Assembly: GCF_921293095.1 (NCBI RefSeq)
Contig: NC_060258.1
Span: forward strand, 744,001 to 808,000
Direction: 5' to 3'
DNA length: 64,000 nt
From: Ischnura elegans
Taxonomy: Eukaryota > Arthropoda > Insecta > Odonata > Coenagrionidae
Shown: in pieces, positions 10,812 through 22,944 of the stretch
Layout: each line of letters opens with the position of its first letter
Position numbering within the stretch: the stretch's first letter is position 1
Translations under genes and position numbers: made by a program
Notes under the pieces: generated by a model
What the model was told of the DNA's origin: nothing
What the model saw: the letters and a program-made list of their open reading frames with translations, nothing else
The model's database searches: none

Positions 10812-10952
10812 GCTTTCAATGAAGGAAAAATAGATCAAATAATAGCCCTTAAGTCACAATGAACAACTGCGATACGCCTACACCTCAAGAAATGAATCAT
10901 AACCACGCCGTCGCTTGTATTCAAGTATGCAACCTCTACTATGGCCCCGCCG
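10812..10952 (-). repeat. Inverted, diverged copy of the SWIM/YqaJ gene 5' region (downstream part)
   Basis: Read on the minus strand this follows plus-strand 27765-27890. Shared blocks are ccacgccgtcgcttgt (seen inverted), gaaatga.tca, gggctattattt and a tcattgaaagcgat / ccactgaaaaccgct block. The match stops where exon 1 of the 28 kb gene begins, and no counterpart of that exon was found here. The rest of the copy is at 14643-14890, across two inserted elements. Confidence 0.7.
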
Positions 10953-13900
10953 CACAGTGGTCCCAAATCGAAAAAAGCTGGCCAAAATTAATAACGTCGT
11001 AATTTTAGCTAAAACAGCAACAAAAGTGGATGTCTCTTGCTGATTTTGATCGTCTGAATCTGATTTTGGAATTATTTTTACGATGTCTCTTCATTTTATC
11101 ATTATTTGAGCTGTTATTATTTAAACAATTTTTAGAAAATCTTGATATAGATGTCATTGCGATTGGCGATAACTTGGTGTTCATGGAGTGTTTAAAATAG
11201 TATAATTTTAAGGTAAAAGATGTATAAATTGTTGTCAAAACCCATTTTAGAATTTACGACATGAAATTGGTGAGATTCGAACCCGCGACCATCAGCATAG
11301 TTGGTGAGATACCAAAATCGGAAAAAAATACACTCACTCATTTTTGGCTCCCATATATTTGATAAGTCACATAAGTTGAAATAAAATGACTGATATTAAA
11401 AACATTGAGGAAAATAATGTTCGAATTGCAATAAAATCGCTTTCATGTATCACAAAGAAAATTTTTTAAAATAATCGTCGTCCGTTGTGACCCCATCGTA
11501 CTCATTGTCGCTCTGCGAATCACTTAAAATTAGCTAATTTTCACCTCACCTGATAGACTGACCTCGTTTTTTTGTGACTCCTGATGTAATTAAAATGTAT
11601 GATTCAGATATTTAAAGGATTCTTCGAAAGATATCTTCATAATTTAACATTATACGGTATTTTCTTGTACAATGCTCTCGGAATTTCCTCATGTCTATGT
11701 TCCTGGCCTCCAATGCTTCCTCCATTTAAACTTCAATTGTAAGAAAGGATTCTTTGGAAATTGCTGTTCCATGTATCAACACTTTATGTACCACGAGCAG
11801 GATATAATACCAACCGTAATCGATGCACAGCTCAGCTATTTCAATGCAATACTGGCTGAAGGCTTCATTATTTATCTCATAGCCGCAGGACAGAGATTTT
11901 AATATCACTGAAAGTCTATGAATAAGTCTTTCATCGATACCTGACAGGAAAATTACAAATCACATTAATAATTACATTTCATACACATAAAGCATTTATT
12001 CGTAGATTTTTCAAAATTATGGAAACGGGTCCAATATTTATTACTTATTGATTACAATTTAATATTTACACTTAATTTCATCTTGTCTGAAATGAAATCC
12101 TGAATAAAAACTTCACTTTTAAAAATATGATGATTGAGATTAATGAGTGATTATTTTTATACACTGCATATATTCACCGACTGTGCATACATGGTAATCA
12201 TTTGCACTCAATAGATGCGAGAGGGAGATATTGATATGCTTCTGGAGGGAATTTCATTTTCTTCTGCAACCAGCTTTTGAACATCTCTTTGAAATGCTCA
12301 TCTGTCCTCGAGATTTGATTCCACTTTCTCAGGTATTTCGAGAAAACATTCTTCGCACAAATCGCGTCAGAATATTTTTTGCATGCTTGATTTCATTCAG
12401 TCGAAATCTTGTTTTCAAATATTCCACGACATATTCCTTCTTCTTCGCTTATTAATATTCTTTTCTCTCTGTATTTTTATTGTACACCGCAAGGTACGAA
12501 AGCATTTGCGGCACCCATAATTCAAATTTAACAGGAGTATTTACGGCTGAAACGATGAATGTGATTTCTAAAAGTTGTCTTTTTTTAACCAATAATAAAC
12601 CGGAAATTATGAGTTGACATTGAATAAAAGATATACAAGCTTATATAGACTTGCCTCTTGAGTTTCCGGCGTATCCTGAAATTTGAATGCCAAAAATTGG
12701 CAAACCAAGTGCTTTAATTATCTGGACAGGAGAAGTTATCGAGTTAGCCGTGTTAACACAGTTCGGAGCACAGCACTTTTTCACTTGGAAAATCATTGAG
12801 TAAAACTGAGTAGGAAATATTCACCACATCCATGCAATGGCTATGGTGAGGGAGGCCGTCATCCTCATTCCATTATTATAAAAAAATGCACTTGCAAGAT
12901 TCACGCTCCATTGGTGGGTTTAAACGAATTTTTCTCTCCGAGTTCAATCCTATCTACGTCTATGGGCTGTTGAAATGATTCTGTGAACAAATCTTGGCAT
13001 TAGGGAGCATTTATTTCTCTTAGCTCCAATACCTTATTTCGGAATAACGTGCTGACAACGCTGTACAGCATGTAAGGGATCTCTTCTCTATGAAAATATG
13101 AGGAAAGTTTTGCAGAGAAAAGCATCTTGTGGTTACTTTAAGGTTCTCGCATAAGGACTTAAGTAGTCGGTTTTGATCACTAATAATGTTTCTCATTAAG
13201 AGCATGAAAACCGGCCCTCATTGGTTTCATGAATATTTGAAGGTGAGTGCACAAACGAGAAGTGTGTATACGATAGGCGTGAAGCACTTGATTTATGTAA
13301 TCGTACAGGATGTAGAATTATGCTAAGTATACACCATGCAAGTTTGACCACCGATACAGGAATATTTGAGCGACAATGCCACTGTCTCCCGCCGGCCGCC
13401 GGCCAGCCGCCCTCAGCGGAGCGGTGCACCGCTCAACTTAAAACCCTCTATATGTCGGATAGGCAAGTATAGGCAAGATTTTCTTTCTCCATCTTGTTGT
13501 ACATACTCTTCCTAAGGATTCAGCATAGGAATCTTCGAGGGGCACGGAGGGGTACAAAACTATATCGACACATTTGACTAAAAATAGGCCCAAAAATAGC
13601 TAACAATATAAATAATTAAATATTGTTATAATAAATTCTGAAACGAACAAAAAATACTATAATATTGTGAAAAAATATGCAAAATTACCGTATTAAAATT
13701 GACAGATGAATCCTATGAAATTAAAATAGTCATTTATTAAGTTGAATTACCCTAAAATCGAGTATTTCTACGCCTCGGGCGTTTTAGGCTGAACATGCCC
13801 ATGTTTGACGGGTTACACAGGTCAACATAATAATCACATAGACCTATCAGGTACGAAATATAATAGGCTATAGCCTGTAGAATCCGAATACATAATTCAA

Positions 13901-13965
13901 AACTTCCTCGTAAAAAGTCGAAAAAATGACTTTTGGCCAGCTTTTTTCGATTTGGGACCACTGTG
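10953..13965. mobile_element. 3 kb hAT-like TIR element, no transposase seen
   Basis: The ends are perfect inverted repeats of about 35 bp: CACAGTGGTCCCAAATCG..., continuing aaaaaagctggccaaaa, at 10953-10987 and inverted at 13931-13965. CAGTGGTCCC resembles hAT termini, but the expected 8-bp target duplication could not be verified. The interior (open frames at 11672-11902, 12231-12455 and short minus frames) shows no hAT transposase motif, so the element is probably non-autonomous or badly decayed. A short GC-rich palindromic patch (gccggccgccggc) lies near 13390. The element interrupts the inverted copy of the 28 kb gene's 5' region. Confidence 0.65.
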
Positions 13966-13972
13966 TGCCGTA

Positions 13973-14638
13973 AGGTGTTGCTTATTTTTCATTTTTTTCT
14001 CGGATTTTTGATTTCTACCTCTTAAAATATGCTATGGGGTGCTGTTTGGATATCCTAAAAATTTCTGCTCAATTGTTTAACATTTAGAGGTCGCTCAAAG
14101 AGCATAAATGCAATAACATTAAATTTTCCCGATTTTTTGAAGTAACATCATTTTCAGGGGTAGCGCACGATTTTGCAGATCGTTAGAAACAAAATTCGCT
14201 CCATTTTAACGTCCGCTCTACAGTTTTCCAGGAATACAATACTTTTCCGCGAGCTACGGCAGCGCGTCACACCCCTGACGGCGAGCTGGTCGCTCGCACG
14301 CCGCATCACGGTCAACTGATAAGTCCTGCGCCCCTCACTGCCTGTCGCCCCTCTCGCCTTTACAAGCGAGAATCGGATTAAGAAAGGAGGAGTTGAATAC
14401 TTTGTTGGCTACTAAGGATATTAATACTAAGGATTGCAAAATCGTGCGTTACCCCTGAAAATGATGTTACTTCAAAAAATCGGGAAAATTTAATGTTATT
14501 GCATTTATGCTCTTTGAGCGACCTCTAAATGTTGAAAATTTGACCTGATATTTTTAGGATATCCACTCTGCACCCCATAGCATATTTTAAGAGGTTGAAA
14601 TCAAAAATCCGAGGAAAAATAAAAAATAAGCAACACCC
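13973..14638. mobile_element. Foldback element, 666 bp, ~210-bp arms, TA target duplication
   Basis: The arms at 13973-14186 and 14428-14638 are inverted copies. They begin (A/G)GGTGTTGCTTATTTTT and include the long identical block ending gatgttacttc / gaagtaacatc. TA directly flanks both sides (13971-13972 and 14639-14640). The central ~240 bp is GC-rich and unique. No coding frame. TA duplication with long arms fits a Tc1/mariner-like or related foldback MITE. Confidence 0.75.
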
Positions 14639-14642
14639 TACC

Positions 14643-14890
14643 GTGCCGCCGTGCCTCCTCGTACTGAATAATGACGTCAATTTCTACCAGCCTATCATCG
14701 GCGTTTTCGATTCTAACTTGTATTTGAAAATTCTCGTGAACTTTGATGCATTAAACATCGCAAACCACGTCATAAAATAAAATAAAAACTTTCACCCTGG
14801 TATGCAACATATATTTTTTACATAATTTTGGGGCTCTTGATCATATTTGAAATATATGCAAGTTCCCTATTGTTTTACTGATGGCGTAAG
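14643..14890 (-). repeat. Inverted, diverged copy of the SWIM/YqaJ gene 5' region (upstream part)
   Basis: The reverse complement follows 27535-27755. Shared blocks (as read on the plus strand here) are gcctcctcgtactga, atgacgtcaa, tatttgaaaattctc, gaactttgatg.attaa, acataattttggggct and agttccctatt. The CRE-like TGACGTCA is kept in both copies (14672-14679 here, 27727-27734 there). Confidence 0.75.
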
Positions 14891-15379
14891 TTTGATAAAA
14901 AATTAGCCTCTACGCGTTCCTTTTGTAAAGTTTACGGAATTCTATGTAAAATTGGAATCACTAAGCAACAAAAGCCCTGGGCTTCTCCAAATACACTGTG
15001 ACACATATTAAATTGCTCACGCTGAATCGCCTGCTGATTTTCCAATACTATTCTCCCTACCACCACAGTGGGATTAGCAGGAGGTGCTTAGCGAACAAAG
15101 AGGAGTCGGTATATCTCATGACGAATACATGGAAGTTGCTCCTTGATCACTTTTCTTGTGCTGCGCTATGTGCGATAAACTTACGATCATTGTTTGCTTT
15201 TAACTTTGTCCACTGTTTGCCTCCTTCGTGCTTCTCCCTGTCTGTCCACAATCTGCTTTATCTCCGTTTTTAACCCTTCCCGGATATTCTTCGTGTACTC
15301 TCTTATCAGGAGGAGTCGTTCGCGAAAAAAAGACATTTTCAATCAATCTATTCTGAAGTCTACCTCTCCTACTCAATTT
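14891..15379. other. No recognised gene
   Basis: Open frames at 14998-15273 and 15194-15424 show no motif, and the second runs into the piggyBac end. Nothing else recognised. Confidence 0.4.
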
Positions 15380-15398
15380 TTAACCCTAGAACGACGGG

Positions 15399-15595
15399 CT
15401 GGGTCCAATGGACCCAGTTGGTAGTTTTGAAAGTTTATAATTATGTCAAAAATGCACGAAACTGATTTTTACGCCGTGACTTTTCCTAAATATATGTCCT
15501 CTAAAACAGAGCAAGAAATAACGAGAATGGGCTCATTACATTTTATAGTTTACTACAAAGTTACATAGTGGACGGACTGGGTCCATTGGACCCAG
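15399..15595. repeat. Left subterminal palindromes of piggyBac copy 1
   Basis: Near-palindromic words CTGGGTCCAATGGACCCAG at 15399-15417 and CTGGGTCCATTGGACCCAG at 15577-15595; the matching right-hand one is at 18250-18268. They are probably transposase-binding sites. Confidence 0.7.
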
Positions 15596-17148
15596 TCGAC
15601 TATTTTCAATGCTATGGGTGATTCATTTCAACTTATCAGCAATTTTCTTTTTTACTTTGTATTTTTGGGAGATTCAATGTTTATGGTGATGTAAACAAAG
15701 TCGTAGGCGATAGTTATTACCAATAAGTGGGCATTTTTTATGGATTGGCTTGAAGCCTTTCATATGCTCTTCCAATGTCACATTTAGAGTGACACAGTCA
15801 GAAACATGTACCCACATCGTTTCGTAATGGGTAGTTTTTGTAACTTTCTCTGGTTTGACGCACACACAGTGTGAATTATCAACATTCAGTCCCATAATCT
15901 GTTAGTTTTATATGTGAGACCGTTCATCTAGCGTCTGCGGTGCTTTCGTGGAGGACAGTCAGAAGTTACGCTCGCAAGCTGGAGTGGACTCGCCGCCTGC
16001 CGACATTTGCTGTTATTCCAACTATCTAACTGAAGACATTGAAGAACTTGAATTCTATCATTACATTTTGATACCATGAATGGTAGGCACAAAACTTTAT
16101 GGATTGTATAAAAGACTATATTCCTTCATTCTAATGTACTTCTTCAGTATTTACCTCATTTACCAAATCGTTTACTCCTCAGATGGATTAGTTAGATGAC
16201 AACTACTATGATATACAACAATGTCATTATTCCTATCTTTACCGGATGCTTGGTGGTACCAAATTTTGTGTAGTGAGGTATTGATGTGATTGAATTCATA
16301 GAGTGACTATTGATATACTGTGTAGTTGAGGGGCTAAGAAGTCGGCGTCGCCATTTGGATATTACAGTCATAATAGCTATCAAGGTAATAACAAAAAAGG
16401 ATTGTTTATTATTATTGCAGGAATTAGCTGTTCTAGCGAAATTATTGAACTCTTTGAATTGCTTGATGATATCAGAAACATAATACGAGACAGTGTTTTG
16501 CTAATTTTTACCTAAATTTACAACTAAGGAGTAGCACGAACAATGTTATCTTCCATTTATATCTAAGTGAAGTTTGGAATGAAAAATTGATAAATTTCAT
16601 TGTCACTTTATTCACAGGCTTGCTAATTGTGACACACATTTGGAGTGCATTTATCTAAAGATTGCAGAACGACGTGTTCAGCTTCTAAATATACAGCGCT
16701 AACAGGAGGAGGGTAGTAGGGAATCCGGTGGAGATGAAGACTAAAATGTTGAATAAGGATGAAGAAGAACTGAACCTTGGCCGATTCTTCTTCATCTTTC
16801 TGAGAACATAATAGAAATACGAAAATGGGGAATTCCTATTGGGAGTAATTTTTATTTCGCGCAATCTGAAAGAGGAGTGGTAAAAAAAACCTCATGCCAC
16901 TAAAAAGGGTGGAATGCGAAGTCGTAATATTTTGCGTCATATCCCGTGCGCCGTGCGGAATTTTTATTGTCTTATGCTCTTTTGCTAATTTTGCGTCCTA
17001 ACATCTTTGATGTTGATAGAAAATGGACCACCATTGAAAGGTTTAGTTTTTCAAGCTTTGTAGAATGAAGAAGATGACTGAAATAAGTAAGGTTCTGGCA
17101 ATGCTAATATATATCATTTTTACAAGTAAAAAATCAAAAATTTTCAGA

Positions 17149-17590
17149 ACTTTGGAGTAAACGAGACGGGCAGCGAATATGCAACAGTATTATGGAGTCA
17201 AAAGTAATACTGCGGGTTATTTGATTTGATAATGCGACAGAAATGAGGGAAAGCAGAGGCGAAGATAAGTTGCAGACTATTAGAGAGATATTTGATGGGC
17301 AGCATGAATATTTGACATATGCATTCGTGCCAGGGTCCTGCATGGCAGTTGACGAGCAGTCATTGAGGTTCCGTTGGAGCTGTACCTTTAGAGAGTTTGT
17401 TTCATCAAAACCAGGAAAGTATGGAATTAAAATTTTGTCTGCAAGTGGTAGTAGTGATTCATACAAGTGGAATATCCAGGTATACACAGGTAGAGACTCT
17501 AATAAAAGTCAAGAGGTCAATCAAGGGAAAAGATTAGTTACAGGTATGATTGAGGGACTAATCAGCCAGAAACATAAGTAGGTAACCTAC
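17149..17590 (+). pseudogene. piggyBac transposase, central DDE region (remnant)
   Basis: The best-preserved part is the frame from 17243 (112 codons). It includes HEYLTYAFVPGSCMAVDEQS, RFRWSCTFREFVSSKPGKYG and IKIL, which correspond to the piggyBac block (l)PG..l.vDEql..FrGr..fr.Y.p.KP.KyGiK. The aspartate of VDEQ is one of the catalytic residues. Just upstream, another frame carries weakly recognisable sequence. The open frame ends at 17578, well short of the ~600-residue family length, and later catalytic residues were not traced. Confidence 0.85.
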
Positions 17591-17619
17591 TACTTACCAT
17601 AGATTTAGCGATTGTAGAG

Positions 17620-17936
17620 ATCATAAGGTAAAATAAACGAGGGATTCCACCCGAGCTCACGACTGTTAGTGCCATACAGGCTACAGGATTTCCTAAAAAA
17701 GTGGTATCTCATGGAATCCAAGAGAAAATCAACTATCGGAAGAATTTACATGGTGAAAAAGAAAATGTGACGCACTCCTTGACAACCTTAGCAACCTAGG
17801 AAAATAAGTATCGTAAGTGCAACTACATAAGGGATAGAAAGGCACGAACATCCTCTTCACAATGTGCACAAATTATATGCCAAGATCATTCAGAAATTTT
17901 ATGCAATCAGTGCCTGTAGTAGCATAACAGTTTTTA
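17620..17936 (+). pseudogene. piggyBac transposase C-terminal Cys-rich tail (remnant)
   Basis: At 17810-17934 a frame reads NKYRKCNYIRDRKARTSS, then SQCAQIICQDHSEILCNQCL and stops. Cysteines and histidine spaced C..C...C..H..C..C match the zinc-binding tail that ends piggyBac transposases. Upstream, at about 17640, RGIPPEL fits the spacer before the last catalytic region. The tail sits 0.4 kb before the right TTAA, as expected. Confidence 0.75.
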
Positions 17937-18314
17937 ATAACTTTTGTAAATTCATCATACTTTTGTTTCATTAAATTTGTTACATATCTAATTTATCATT
18001 GACAAAAAATCCACTCTGTAATTTGTGTTAATGTTATTGTGCTATTGAACATTCATAAAAATGGGAAAGATGAAGTGATATTTCTGGTAGAAGGAATAAT
18101 ATTATGCTTCGCTGCAGTAATAGCTTCAAACAAAATAATTTAATAATAATAAAGACAAAGAATATGTTGAGGAAGTAAATAAGATGGAAAACATCACTTA
18201 CCTCAGTCTAAATTCATCATAAACTGGTAATATTGTAGAAAAAATGTTTCAGGGTCCATTGGACCCAGTCAGGCTACTACGCGATAATTTTTTTTTCATT
18301 CTTCCTAGGGTTAA

Positions 18315-18688
18315 GGTATTATCTACAGCAACACTTAAGGCATCCCTAAGATATGGTACATTTGGACGAAAAATAAACTGCTCATGAATTTACAAAATAT
18401 TTTTCGTCTTATTTGCTATTTACCATCTCCGTGTGATTCACATACTGGTTTTCCTAAGACATCAGTAACGCTAACAAAAGTATTAAAACTGGTTTTCACG
18501 TACCTCGCTTCTCTTTTATGTGCAAGCCGTATTTGAATTCCTAACAATAAGCGAAGTTTTCAGTGACATTGTGGCCCAGAATACCGCTTCGAGAATGGAT
18601 TTAGCGCTCACACTTAGTTGCTAAGTAGCGGTCGATTTCAAGCGTTATATCACTAAGCAGCTTTTGGGACGTAGCGCTTAGAGTGCTT
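18315..18688. other. No recognised gene
   Basis: Spacer between the piggyBac and a LINE tail. Short tagcgct/agcgcta words occur at 18590-18680 without larger structure. Confidence 0.4.
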
Positions 18689-19330
18689 CTAATCATCATC
18701 ACAGTCACTAGTCAACGATCCTAAGATTGGTTTGACGCAGCTCTCCATATCTCTACCATCCGCTAATTTTTTCGAAGTGACGTATTTCTTCATTTACCAC
18801 CTTCATAACTTATACTATTCGGGGCCGTTCCTTGCCCTTCTTCCCTTCCACCTGTCCATCTACGATAATCTTCATCAGGCCTTCGTGCATCAAAATGTGG
18901 CCAACTAAGTTGTCCCGTCTTTAGCTAAGGGCATTTTAGGAGGCTACTCATTTATCCCACTCTTATTAGCACTTCCTTGTTATTTACACGGCCCGTCTAT
19001 TTTATCTTCATCATTCCTCGGCAGCACAATATTTCGAATGCTTCCACTCTTTTGACATATCTGCTGGTGTCTACTTCCAAGCATCACTGCTTCGTCGACA
19101 CTCCATATGTAGCATCTGATGGACTGTTTCCTTACTTCTATGGTTGTATTATCAGCTATAAGAATATTCTTCTTTTCGTAGAATGCCCTCTTAGCCTGCG
19201 CTATTCTACTGACCATTTCTTTCTTGCTTCGTCCATCGGTGGTAATTCGGTTTCCCAGATAAGAAAACTCTTTCACATTTTCAAGCTTATACTTTCCTAG
19301 GTTAATCTTCGTCTTAATCCTCTTCTCTTT
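18689..19330 (-). mobile_element. LINE 3' end (reverse transcriptase C-terminal region)
   Basis: The minus frame at 18980-19276 reads MKEFSYLGNRITTDGRSKKE, then VSRIAQAKRAFYEKKN, then RKQSIRCYIWSV. This is the familiar YLG..IT.DG.s..Ei..RI..AK.AF..k...l.......R...i..yvWSV block after the RT core of RTE/Jockey-like non-LTR elements. In the same orientation upstream (to 19330), KINLGKYKLENVK is in register. Beyond it the minus strand gives a 3' UTR and a TGATGATGA-type tail near 18690. 5'-truncated, as is usual for LINEs, and no longer coding throughout. A second 3' UTR copy is at 53930-54085. Confidence 0.8.
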
Positions 19331-20564
19331 TTTTTCAAACTTATACCTTAGCCTTCTTTTTGTTGTTTTTACGATTATGTCTAGTCATTGTCCTTTCCAT
19401 ATTTGTCAAAGCCTTCTTCAAATCCTTCTCTGGCTATGCCTCTGCTATGTCGTAGTAGAATACAATTTTTTCTCAGTGGATATTGACACCCTAAGCTTTC
19501 TCCTTGATTTCATTGACGGCTGTCTCTATGTAAGCATTGAAAATTCAAAATTTGAGTGTTTACTTCCCGTGAATGCAACTAATGTCCTTTACTCCGTGAC
19601 TATTTATCCAGCACCCTCTACTCATCTCTCATTTAATCTATTTTTACTCTATCTGGCCTCCTTCACACCTTTCTATCATTGTAATACACATCCTAAATTT
19701 TACCGCTTATATCGGTAATTACAAAATTGCCCGTCTCAATAGGCATAAGAAGCAATAATGATAAAGCCAACGCGAACACATGATTAACCAATAAGTCCAT
19801 ACATTATGAAACCCTCTATCAAGCATCAATCACTCAAATCTAATGTTTGGCATGAAGGAGACGAGATGAGATAAAAAGTAAGATAATGGACCCACTATAC
19901 AATCGCATAGTACCCTTGGAAACTGTGTCGAAACACCAAGAAGTGTCTATATTCTTTAGATGTACAGTGGAACTTCCATAAAAGAAAGTTCAATCCTCTG
20001 GCTATACTTCCTCACTTACACATGTTCCGGAATGTCCTATCTCACTCATAGAGGTACAAATAATACAAGTAGGGGCAGAAGATTGAATGGAATCCACATT
20101 TTTATGCCTGTAATTATGTATGTAATCATGGGCGTACCCAGCGAGGGGCAAAGGAGGCAGATGCCCCCCTATAAGCAAAAGTGCTAAAAAGAAAATCAGG
20201 ACTGGATTGAAAGCAAAGTTTATAGTTCACGAAAAATTATAGAAGTATATGACATGAAAAGTAATTTGAAATACTATTAAATCGCTCTTCTAGTGTTCTT
20301 CAAATGTTAGTTTCATTCAAATTTTCCATGTATAAATGTTACAACTTGAACAAATATTGCTTGAGAGATACCATGGCATTTCCACGCGGAACAATATGTT
20401 TTAGAAATGACTTTAAACTAAATATTTTCGATATGACGCTTCCCTTATGGACTAAAATAATATAATAAGTTTTCTATGTTCCCTAATTGGTCACTTGCTT
20501 ACAGTTCTTCATATGTGACGAAAAAATTCCGCCCGTAACATCTATCGAACGTAACATCAACTTG
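19331..20564. other. Mostly unrecognised; possible further LINE decay
   Basis: 19331-19530 could be more of the LINE reverse transcriptase in shifted frames on the minus strand. At 20128-20165 the words gggcgtacccagcgaggggc and gatgccccc resemble repeat ends common in arthropod genomes, but no element could be delimited. Confidence 0.35.
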
Positions 20565-22576
20565 GGCTGCTATTCTGGATGGAATAGCATTATGCTATTC
20601 TCCGATATTGCAATCGATGTTGCTATAATATAGCGTATTGCAACGCCTATGCTATTTGGTATTACGAACGGTTGCAATTCGTGTTTTTACTACACCGGAA
20701 GACGTAATTCTCAGAATAGCAGAGGCCCGTAGCAATTCACTATTCTGAACGGCGAATTGCAACCGGTAGGCTTGCTATAATATTACGCGGTCTTCGATGC
20801 CGAGCAATTCGGTATTGCAACCCTGAAAACGTGCGCATTGCGATGTCGAATTGTTTTTCTGATGTTAAAGTAACATAATCAAGCATTGAAAAATGGAATA
20901 ATAGCCAAAAATAAAATGTTATCTGCTTTATTTTAATTAAATAATAGTAGCATAAGTGATGAATATTTAACTAGTTAGGTGAATTGGTTAGAAATTAACA
21001 TTCGAGCTTAATGTATTAAGCTCAAGCTTGCTTCATCGACAGTACGAAAACAATAACAATTAATGCAAAGAATTACTACGATTAGCCCAAATTTTCCGTG
21101 TTTTATTCATATTTACAACTCATAATTTTATTTCATCACTCGACTTGCTACTAAAAATATCCTCAATGTAGGCTATCAGGTCGATTCTTGAAAAATTTCA
21201 AGCTTGTGTGAACACACTAACTCGCCAAATATAATAACAGTTATAGCTTTCAATGAAAACCATATATTACCATAATAATACCATATACTTTGATCAGCCG
21301 TTCATTTCCTCAATTGGACAGTATATACAAAAACATGCAACGAGTCGAAATTATTTTCCCCACTATTCGCTACCTTCTACAATTAAAACTTAAAATTTAC
21401 AAACTTATAACACGGGCAGTCGACTTGAATTACTTGCTTGAAAACAAAGGATTTCTCCGAACACCAATAAAGTTTCCGAACAAATATGATTCGCCACAAA
21501 CGTTTAATGGAATATCCATGTACATCATTAATGCAATATATATCATGTGGAATTCAATACAAATTGTTTCCTCTATAGGCAAGTAAGTTATTCACACAAT
21601 TAAGTTTCAGTATATCGGCACAGTTCAGGGTCTATCAAAAATTTCAGTGAGCATATTAAAATCAGCTGATACGAAAACAATAATAAGTGACACAACAGCA
21701 CTTTCCACACGATTCACTATTGTTAGATTCACTTTTTCACAGTTGTTCCATCCATCCTCAAATTCACCATCACATCCCTCTGCTTTTTCCAAATCTGCAG
21801 CTGAAATATCGATACTATTCCATCATATTACATGAAAGCACAGCGGTGACGTTGCCACCTACTTCATTTCCTAAACAGAGAATGAATACTGAAATTAGGG
21901 AGTCATATAATATAAAGCTAGTATTAGAAACGAAAGCTTCTAGTTCATACAGTAAAGCTATATCGTCACGATCAAAGCAATAAAAGTTGGTACATATTTA
22001 TTTTGACATGCAACGAACAGACAGACTTCGAAGCCTAAGACAATTACGAGGAAAATCAAACATATTTAGCTTTCAATGATTATTTCGCATAACATATATC
22101 TCACGATAAAGGACCGATCGGATATAGGTAAATGATTCAATATTTATGCCCGATAAATCATCATTATAACAGTAAAATTATGACCTAACCCACCTGTCTG
22201 TAGCCATTGTGATATTATCAAAACAACAACAATCAGCTGATTTCCTAAACGAGATTTTCAAAGCGTATTATATAAATCCACGGTTTAATATAATTTTTAA
22301 ATGCAAATGAAGCAATTACTTGTAATTGCAAATCAATATTCCATAAAATACAGAAAAATATATAAAATATCTTCTCCCTCATTGGTTGCGCAAACTGTTC
22401 AGAAAGTTTTTCATACGGGAAGGGGCGGAGCTTCCAAATAGCTCGCGCAAGAAATAGCATGCTGCTATTCCGAACAAAATTATTACTACGCTTCATTCTG
22501 AATACGGGGTCGTTGCATTAATGACCCGCAGAATAGCATATGCTACTTTTTGGAACGCTTATCCAGAATAGCAGCC
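20565..22576 (+). mobile_element. 2 kb TIR element, copy 1 (no transposase seen)
   Basis: Begins GGCTGCTATTCTGGAT and ends with its inverse ATCCAGAATAGCAGCC. A second copy of 2023 bp lies inverted at 29673-31695, matching along its whole length. Both ends are packed with short words (GAATAGCA, TTGCAAT, GCTATTC) in both orientations for about 350 bp on the left and 150 bp on the right. Open frames inside (21290-21586, 21647-21835, 21687-21983) show no transposase motif, and the corresponding frames in copy 2 are broken, so they are probably chance. Flanks (ttg / tta) hint at a 3-bp target duplication; copy 2 has AAT on both sides. PIF/Harbinger affinity is possible but unproven. Confidence 0.75.
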
Positions 22577-22870
22577 TTAAAATCAACAGAAAAAATACAT
22601 GAATTTTGATTTGATAACCTAAGATATGAAATTAAAATTTGAGTTGGATATCATAAGGAAGGTTGGTCCTGAGGCACAGTCTGCAGTTTTCGAGTGAGAA
22701 ATGGTCCACATTACACCAATTAAATCTCTCAAATGTCTGCGTTCCTGATGAAAGATGTTACATGCGAATAACTTCATGAAACTGGTAAGGCACCAACATC
22801 GCGAAACAAAAACTCTGAATTGACTTCGGCTATATTTCGCTAATGTATTTAGCTAACCGGCTTATAAATA
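22577..22870. other. No recognised gene
   Basis: AT-rich spacer, nothing recognised. Confidence 0.4.
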
Positions 22871-22944
22871 CCTCTTACATATCTACTGGTTATAAATAAA
22901 TATATTTATTTAGGATTTACCACCTTAGGTGTGTCGTCAACACT

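Larger units (their letters stand above)
15380..18314 (+). mobile_element. piggyBac-family transposon, decayed (copy 1)
   Basis: TTAA at both ends (15380-15383, 18311-18314), with terminal inverted repeats CCCTAGAACGA and, inverted, CCCTAGGAAGA. This is the classical piggyBac arrangement. A 19-bp near-palindrome, CTGGGTCCAATGGACCCAG, occurs subterminally on both sides (15399, 15577, 18250), like the internal repeats of piggyBac. The element is 2.9 kb, close to the size of autonomous piggyBacs. Coding remnants on the plus strand are described separately. The frame is broken, so it is probably immobile. Confidence 0.92.

Noticed and set aside
11255-11330. tRNA-like B box (ggttcgaatctc on the minus strand)
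   Set aside because: The T stem pairs only in part, and no D or acceptor stem could be drawn; at most a worn tRNA-derived repeat inside the hAT-like element.
21290-21983. Open frames inside the 2-kb TIR element
   Set aside because: The same positions in the second copy are broken or open in other frames, and no transposase motif is present.
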